From Juglans regia (lineage: Eukaryota; Streptophyta; Magnoliopsida; Fagales; Juglandaceae), in the NCBI RefSeq assembly GCF_001411555.2, contig NC_049902.1:13123423-13187422 (forward strand): a stretch of 64,000 bases of DNA, given 5' to 3'. Of the stretch, positions 58,716 to 64,000 are shown piece by piece (position 1 is the stretch's first letter; each line of letters begins with the position of its first letter). The translations under genes and the position numbers were made by a program. The notes under the pieces were generated by a model. It ran no database searches. It was not told the DNA's origin and saw only the letters and a list, made by a program, of their open reading frames with translations.

Positions 58716-59941
58716 TTGCAATTCATCCATAATAACCCGCAAGCAGGCCATTCGGGATACTTGAAAACTTATAAGAGGGCCAAAATGGATTTTTTTTGGA
58801 AGGGAATGAAAAATGACATCAAGAAGTTGGTTCAAGAGTGTGATACTTGTCAGATTATGAAGAATGAGACAGTACATCCAGTAGGGTTACTCCAGCCACT
58901 CCCCATCCCAATCAGCCATGGACTGATATATCACTTGATTTTGTAGAAGGGTTACCAGTGTCAAAGAGTTTCAGTGTATTATTGGTGGTAGTGGACCGAC
59001 TCACTAAGTATAGCCATTTTATACCCTTGGCCCATCCTTATACTGCTCAAGTAGTAGCTAAAGAGTTTATGAAGAATGTCTTTAAGCTACATGGGTGCCC
59101 TAGGTCTGTGGTGTCAGATTAGGACCCAATTTTTCGGAGTAATATTTGGAAGGCCCTCTTCACGGCACAAGGGTCTTCACTGGACTTCAGTTCAGCTTAT
59201 CACCCGCAATCGGATGGCCAAACAGAAGCAGTGAATAAATGTGTGGAAGCCTACTTGCGTTGCTATGCTAGTTCTAAACCTAAAGTATGGGCTCATTGGC
59301 TCCCAATGGCCGAGTGGTGGTATAATACCACCTATCATACAGCCACCAAAATGACTCCCTATCAGGCTGTCTATGGCTATCCCCCACCCACACTTTTATC
59401 TTACATACTAGGCACAGTCACAAATGAAGCAGCAGATCAGTTCCTCAACAACAGAGATCAAGTCATTAATTTACTAAAGCAGAATTTAACAGAGGCACAA
59501 CAAAGAATGAAACATCACGCTGACAAGCAAAGAATGGAAAGGGAATTTACAAAGGGAGATTGGGTTTACCTCAAGCTTCAGCCATACCGTCAAAAAACCC
59601 TAGCTTTGAGGAGGAATTTGAAGCTCTCTCCAAGGTACTACGGGCCTTCCCAGGTTGAAGATAAGATCGGATCTGTGGCCTACAGACTTAAACTTCCCGA
59701 ATACTCCAAGATCCACCCCACATTTCACGTCTCTTGTTTGAAGAAGAAGTTGGGATCACAAGTTCCCATCCTTCCAGTCCTTCCTCCCACTGATTCTTCT
59801 GGAGAGATACAACCAGAACCTGAAGAAATTTTAGAAAGAAGAGTGAGAAAACAAGGGGACCGTGCGGTTACAGAGATGTTGGTCAAATGGAATGGGTTAC
59901 CTACCGAGGAAAGCACCTGGGAATTTCTGTTGAAGCTTTGA
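58713..59941 (+). pseudogene. Chromovirus integrase with C-terminal chromodomain (third part)
   Basis: The zinc-binding HHCC region is readable at 58713-58865 ([30 protein letters not shown]). A frameshift near 58905 precedes the core: [44 protein letters not shown] then a TAG at 59119-59121, and SSAYHPQSDGQTEAVNKCVE. From 59231 the frame is open to 59941: PMAEWWYNTTYHTATKMTPY, the SH3-like RYYGPSQVEDKIGSVAYRLK, and a chromodomain EEILERRVRKQ, VTEMLVKWNGLPTEESTWEF. The chromodomain marks the element as a chromovirus and would steer insertion toward particular chromatin. Confidence 0.92.
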
Positions 59942-59975
59942 GGCCTTTACCCACACCTTGTGGGCAAGGTTTTCC

Positions 59976-59989
59976 GAAGAGGGGAAGAT
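59976..59989 (+). promoter_or_regulatory. Polypurine tract before the chromovirus 3' LTR
   Basis: gaagaggggaagat lies directly before TGTTAAGG, the position from which plus-strand synthesis would be primed. Confidence 0.85.
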
Positions 59990-60635
59990 TGTTAAGGCTC
60001 CATCAATGGCAAGATGATATGGGGAAGACAGGAGCTGAGTACGGGAGTCAAGTGTGCAAGTGTTGTCGAAATGAAGAAGTGAACTTGAAGTAGTTGAGAA
60101 GCTGGAACGATGTCGTGGGAGTCTGGGACTTGAAGAACAAGACGCACCGTTTAGATAGGTGTTGTTATTAGCGATAGATGGGTGCTACGCACCGTTTATG
60201 TTGTTTTTATTATTAAGGGGCCTGTAAACGCAGCGTTTGGAATTATTCCAAACGGTGCGTTCATCTATCAATTAGTTGTTAATCTGTCATTTATTTTCAT
60301 GCTGTGAGGTCAAGTTAGTTTAATGGGAATTCTGTTAGAGCAACGTCTTAAGGCAGGGAATGTAGTGGAATTGGGGACGAGAGAATATTTGAAGAAAGTG
60401 GAATTTGTAGGAGGTTGGGGAGCCCTCGAATTACTCCCGTATCAATACAGTTGTGCCCTTTGGCATTTACTCAAGCACCTGGTGTGCATCTTCTTCACTG
60501 TATTCATACCGTGCATTTCATTCTACAGCATTCTTAATTACAACAATCATCCTATAAAAACTTACTATACCGAAGCTCCATTACACCTTTTTACCCATTA
60601 CATAATGTCAGTACCTCTAAACTAAGCACTTAACA
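59990..60635 (+). mobile_element. Chromovirus 3' LTR
   Basis: 646 bp, TGTTAAGG...CTTAACA, followed by AGTAG. It has an 8-base insertion near 60602 (ataatgtc) relative to the 5' LTR. Confidence 0.92.
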
Positions 60636-60922
60636 AGTAGACTTTCTCATAAAAATAACGTGGTTATGAGAGGGAATCGAAACTGTTGTCAGAACTCAGA
60701 AGGTGATAAAAGTAGATCAGAAACGCATACTCCTTTGACATTACGTACCTTTCAGTTACGCTTCGTAATTCGAGCTCGGCATTAGACAGAAAATAACGTA
60801 GGCATTAATTAACAAAGGGCTGAGTTTGTAACTTTGTAGATAGCGAGTGATGAATGATATTCATGACTAGGATCAGTTTTATACTAATGGCAAAGCGACT
60901 GATCACATGTCCTGATTGCTCT

Positions 60923-61172
60923 AGGACTTGTTTGTTTTTAAGAAATTTTTTAATTTATTTTATTTTATCTTATCTTATTTAATTATTATAATTTTTTTAA
61001 ATTTTCATATTTTAAAATAAATAAAATAAATAATTTAATTTTTTTTAAATCTCAAAATAAAAATAATATTAAAAAAATATATTCTAACAATATTTTATTT
61101 AATTTTTAATTTTTATCTTAACTCAATTCAATTCACTTCATCTCATCTTATTTGTAAAAATAAACGAGACCT
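60923..61172. mobile_element. MITE family A copy
   Basis: Begins aggacttgtttgtttttaag and ends cttatttgtaaaaataaacgagacct. The AT-rich centre has the family 'aaataatttaatttttttta' and 'attctaacaatattttattt' blocks. Confidence 0.65.
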
Positions 61173-61292
61173 AAATATAATCGCTACAATCGCTATGGTG
61201 TACGACCATGATATTACAATCTCACTTTCTAATAGTATATAAAAATTGATACTTTGTGCTACTCCCTCTAAGAGGAAGGGATAGGAAATATT

Positions 61293-61500
61293 TAGGCCTG
61301 ATTGTTTAGTAAAATTATTATATCTCATCTTATCTTATATAATTATTATAAAATTTTTAAATTTTAAAATAAAATATAATAATTAATTCAATTTTTAAAA
61401 ATTTTTAAAATAAAAAATTATATTATAACATTAATATTTTATTTAATTTTTAATTTTTATTTTATTTCAATTTACTATGGACACTATGCAAAGCAGGCCT
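61293..61500. mobile_element. MITE family A copy
   Basis: Begins aggcctgattgtttagtaaa and ends gcaaagcaggcct. The central blocks match the copy at 60923, 120 bp to the left and in the same orientation. Confidence 0.6.
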
Positions 61501-61711
61501 TATTTATTTCTAGTATCCATTTCTTTTTTTTCCCTATATTGTTGCTACGTTAATTAAGAAATGGTATTTATCGAATCTCTTACCTCTTATTCACGTATTT
61601 TTTTATCCCTTAATTATGATAATAAAAAAAAAACCCGTTCACCGTACCGTGTGAAAGAAGACTCGTGCATAAATTAAGGGCGCATAAATACTACCATACG
61701 GTAATATGTAA

Positions 61712-61825
61712 AAGGCTTATAATGGTTTAGATGATGAGATGAAATAGTTTTTTATAAATTTAATAAAATATTATTTTTTAATATTATTTTTATTTTAAAA
61801 TTTAAAAAAATTAAAGAGAATATTT
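61712..61825. mobile_element. MITE family A, truncated copy
   Basis: aggcttataatggtttagat followed by gatgagatgaaatagttttt and the AT-rich centre. The far end is lost. Confidence 0.5.
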
Positions 61826-62524
61826 TCATGCAGGTTGAACCGATTTCACTTAAATAACGGCGTTCAATAGAGATGTTCCATGTAGACAACTCAGATTAAC
61901 AAGCGTGCAGTGCACTGCAGAGGAACAAAACTTTCATCCCGTAAACCCATCCCCCCCCTCCCTCCTCTTTCTCTTTCACACCCACGAGAAATGAAACCAA
62001 CGCTCCCTCTCTCTCTCTCCCAAGAAATTTTTTTCTTATCCTCATCGTTGATTTGTGGAACATATATCAAATTTGAGAATATCTTCTAACCCTGATTTCA
62101 TGGCCAAGACTTTTGGTGCTTGATAATCTCCTTATTGCTTTTTTTTTTTTTTTTAATATGATTTGGTCCATCCCACACCGAACTGATCATGTTCTTCCAA
62201 AAAGTAATTATAGTGAAAACACAAGTTTTTAAGCTATATTTCTTCAAAAATAATCATTAATCAGATTTAGGAATATCTTCTAACACCAATTTCATGCCCA
62301 GGTTTTTTTGGTGTTTGATAATCTTCTCATTTGATTTTTTTTTTTAATCTGATCTGGAAGTGTTTAGTGTCATTTTACAGTGTTTGTTTAGTGTTGGATT
62401 AGTGCCATCGGAGCTCCTCCGCCGGTATGAAGGTGTGCAACGGTGTGGGTAGGGTGGGTTTTTGTGTTTTCAGAATAATAGTTGTTTCTCCCGGTGGCTC
62501 ACACGTTTTCTCTAATTTTTCTTT

Positions 62525-62698
62525 TAGAGTAATGATATTTACTGTCACGAGTATATAAGTACTATATAATCGTTTTAAAAAAAATAAATAAATATAAGAT
62601 TCATATAAAAAAAAAATTAATTTTTTAATTATAAACTCTATTTTTTTTAAAACGATTATATAATATTTACGTATTTCACGTACGTAATATTACTCTTT
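62525..62698. mobile_element. MITE with ~60-bp imperfect terminal inverted repeats (family C)
   Basis: The left end tagagtaatgatatttactg and the right end, inverted, agagtaatattacgtacgtg begin long inverse arms. The inner 25 bases (tataatcgttttaaaaaaaa on each side, 62568 and 62640-62665) match almost perfectly. It lies about 145 bp upstream of the TATA box of the PMEI-like gene. Confidence 0.65.
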
Positions 62699-62841
62699 CT
62701 TTTCTTTTATTAACATGGGATGCGCTCAGGTAACTTTTGTGTGGGTTGCTGATGTGTCAGCATTTTATTTGTGGCCGTTAACTGCATGAGAACGGAATTG
62801 CCGTTTCAAAGAGTTTCTGTTTATTTTATATGAGGCTCGCC

Positions 62842-62848
62842 TATAAAA
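62842..62848 (+). promoter_or_regulatory. TATA box of the PMEI-like gene
   Basis: TATAAAA at 62842-62848 lies 49 bp before the ATG at 62897, which would give a short 5' leader of roughly 20-25 bases. The start context is aaaaccATGa. Confidence 0.6.
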
Positions 62849-62896
62849 CGTTGAGAGAATAGAGAATAAGACCTACTGTCTTCAAACGAGAAAACC

Positions 62897-63445
62897 ATGA
62901 CTACTTCCTTCACAGTTTTCATCGTTCTGCAACTTCTGCTAACTCCAGTCCCGCTACTGCTGCTTGGCCAAGCTCTTAATCCCGTTAGAGGCAACGACAA
63001 CTTGATCGAAATCGAATGCCACAATGCGGAGGTACCATCCACATGCATCCAGTGTCTGAAATCCGACCGACGTTCCAAAAACTCAGACAGAGTAGGAATC
63101 GCGGTGATAATGTTGAACTGCCTGCAAAACCACGCAATGACCTTGTCAACAAACATGTCAGAGCTGGCTTCCGGAACCGCAGATCTAACCATGAAGAATG
63201 TGTTCGAAGATTGCGGCCGAGGTTTTTCATCTGCATATAAAGAGCTGTCTTCGGCGACCTCGAGTTTGGAGAAACGCAAGTACGACAAAGCTGAAATGTT
63301 GGTGAACGAAGCCCTCGAGTTCGAGCTGAAATGCCATTCGAAGATCGGAAGCTATGGGGATAAAATCCCGAAAGATGTTGTTTATGGGATGAAGCTTTAC
63401 GAAGATCTTTCTGAGGCTACAAATAGGATAGTCGAACGACTTTAA
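62897..63445 (+). CDS. Pectin methylesterase / invertase inhibitor (PMEI) domain protein
   Basis: 182 codons, no intron needed, ATG 62897 to TAA 63443-63445. Residues 1-26 form a secretion signal with a leucine-rich core (LQLLLTPVPLLLLGQA). The mature part has the PMEI cysteine pattern: C41 and C50 nine residues apart (ECHNAEVPSTC), then C106 and C146 forty apart (FEDCGRGFSSAY ... FELKCHSKIG). C53 and C75 are additional. The helical bundle segment YKELSSATSSLEKRKYDKAE is typical of the family, and length is normal (about 150-200). Members bind pectin methylesterase in the cell wall or invertase in wall or vacuole and block it. Sequence alone does not say which target, and I give no symbol. 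The frame is intact and codon use looks normal, so this is the best-supported functional gene in the window. The ATG was chosen because it opens the signal peptide. Confidence 0.9.
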   Translation: MTTSFTVFIVLQLLLTPVPLLLLGQALNPVRGNDNLIEIECHNAEVPSTCIQCLKSDRRSKNSDRVGIAVIMLNCLQNHAMTLSTNMSELASGTADLTMKNVFEDCGRGFSSAYKELSSATSSLEKRKYDKAEMLVNEALEFELKCHSKIGSYGDKIPKDVVYGMKLYEDLSEATNRIVERL

Positions 63446-64000
63446 TAATTCTCAATGTTTTTGGGTTCACCTCAGTCGTGATATGAGGAAATTAGAAATA
63501 AGATAAAAATTAAAAAAAAAAACTAGTTTATCACATATTAGTTATTAAATCTTTTTCCATTTAAATTAATTGTGCGAAATCGCACTGTGTGAATAGAAAT
63601 CGTATTTCTAGTCGCCTAACCAAATCAGATGGCCGTCCAATTATAAGAAAAGAGAAATACTTTTTGTCCCGAAAATGTATCCCGAATTTGTGTCCCGAAT
63701 GATTTTTTTTTTTTTTACTTAGTAATTAAGGAAGTATTTTTTAATGATATTGTAAATTTTTTATTTTTTTTTAAAAATGTTTATGATGATTAAAAAAATA
63801 CATGAAAAATAAATAAATAAGTGAAATAGCCTATTCAGGATGTTTATTCGAGATGTGTAGTAGTGCTCATAAGAAAAAGAGAACAATAGAAATATCGCAT
63901 CAGTTATGTACAGTGGAAAAACCAGAAATTCTATTTTGTAGGGGTCATATTAATGTATGCAATGATGACTGTTAATGACGTGTTTTGCATACCGAGTATT
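63446..64000. other. 3' flank of the PMEI-like gene and AT-rich repeat
   Basis: After the stop, aataagataaaaatt at about 63497 could serve as a polyadenylation region. 63660-63865 resembles AT-rich family B: 'cttagtaattaaggaagtattttttaatgatatt' near 63717, flanked by gtcccgaa and ttcaggatg/ttcgagatg phrases. No gene seen to the window end. Confidence 0.55.

Larger units (their letters stand above)
54855..60635 (+). mobile_element. Chromodomain Ty3/gypsy element (chromovirus), structurally complete
   Basis: TSD AGTAG at 54850-54854 and 60636-60640. LTRs of 637 bp (54855-55491) and 646 bp (59990-60635) start TGTTAAGG and end CTTAACA. The primer site is TGGTATCAGCAAGC at 55494, the purine tract gaagaggggaagat at 59976-59989. 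One long gag-pol frame starts at 55518 and ends with a chromodomain before 59941. By eye the LTRs differ at about two dozen positions plus small indels, i.e. around 4 percent. It is the youngest-looking retroelement in the window but is no longer autonomous. Confidence 0.93.
60641..62840. other. MITE-rich spacer upstream of the PMEI-like gene
   Basis: No gene seen. It holds three family A MITE copies (60923, 61293, 61712) and a different MITE at 62525. At 62068-62155 and 62258-62350 a diverged direct repeat shares 'gaatatcttctaac', 'atttcatg.cca' and 'ggtg.ttgataatct.ct', followed by T-runs, about 190 bp apart. A (CT)n-rich patch lies at about 61950-62020. Confidence 0.6.

Overview
This is plant nuclear DNA, almost certainly from a woody eudicot. 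The evidence is the AT-rich intergenic sequence, the plant-type retroelements (Athila-like and chromodomain Ty3/gypsy, Ty1/copia, L1 with an RNase H domain, hAT), an NBS-LRR-type leucine-rich-repeat remnant and a plant PMEI-type gene. A MITE family with ends like GTCTCGTTTGGATA and inner CATCTCATCTCA blocks recurs through the window. It reminds me of Juglandaceae/Fagales genomes, but that is recollection and not proof. Most of the window is nested and decayed transposons. Only two loci look like ordinary host genes: a PMEI-like gene at 62897-63445 (+) and a possible small membrane-protein gene at 25538-25867 (+). One host-type pseudogene remains, the LRR half of a CC-type NLR at 6700-8135 (+).

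Layout, left part. 1-850 is the end of a Ty3/gypsy polyprotein and LTR-like sequence. 856-3243 is an L1 fragment whose ORF2 piece (-) and ORF1 piece (+) meet head to head. Two direct copies of a ~335-bp repeat (3229 and 5957) flank a broken Ty1/copia fragment. The NLR pseudogene follows. Next is a decayed Athila-like element (8200-11360), joined abruptly to the 3' part of another gypsy element (11361-14102). That 3' part carries an antisense ORF resembling the 'putative gypsy type transposon' family (Transposase_28) and then an LTR. 14103-18695 is AT-rich, with MITEs and a 44-bp minisatellite.

Middle part. 18710-19311 is a LINE 3' end that looks 5'-inverted, bounded by a 14-bp target-site duplication (TSD). 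19469-24069 is a retroposon with a 17-bp TSD, split by a 3.8-kb hAT element (19822-23592) with its own 8-bp TSD. A chain of palindromes, one with perfect 46-bp arms, lies upstream of the hAT transposase. 27240-33104 is a nearly complete but dead L1 (ORF1, ORF2 with endonuclease, RT and RNase H, and a poly-A tail).

Right part. 36822-53825 is a three-level nest: a CACTA-like non-autonomous element, split by an Athila-like element (37610-52788, TSD CAATG), which is itself split by two solo LTRs (37627-40781, TSD GATTG; 43746-46569, TSD GACTA). 54855-60635 is a structurally complete chromodomain Ty3/gypsy element (TSD AGTAG, LTRs of 637 and 646 bp) with several disabling lesions. After a MITE-rich spacer comes the PMEI-like gene.

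The genes do not form a pathway. I found no convincing new biological system. The best leads are the antisense ORF in the Tat-like segment, the palindrome chain in the hAT element, the small membrane-protein gene and the fully resolvable insertion nests. All boundaries were read by eye and none was confirmed by alignment.
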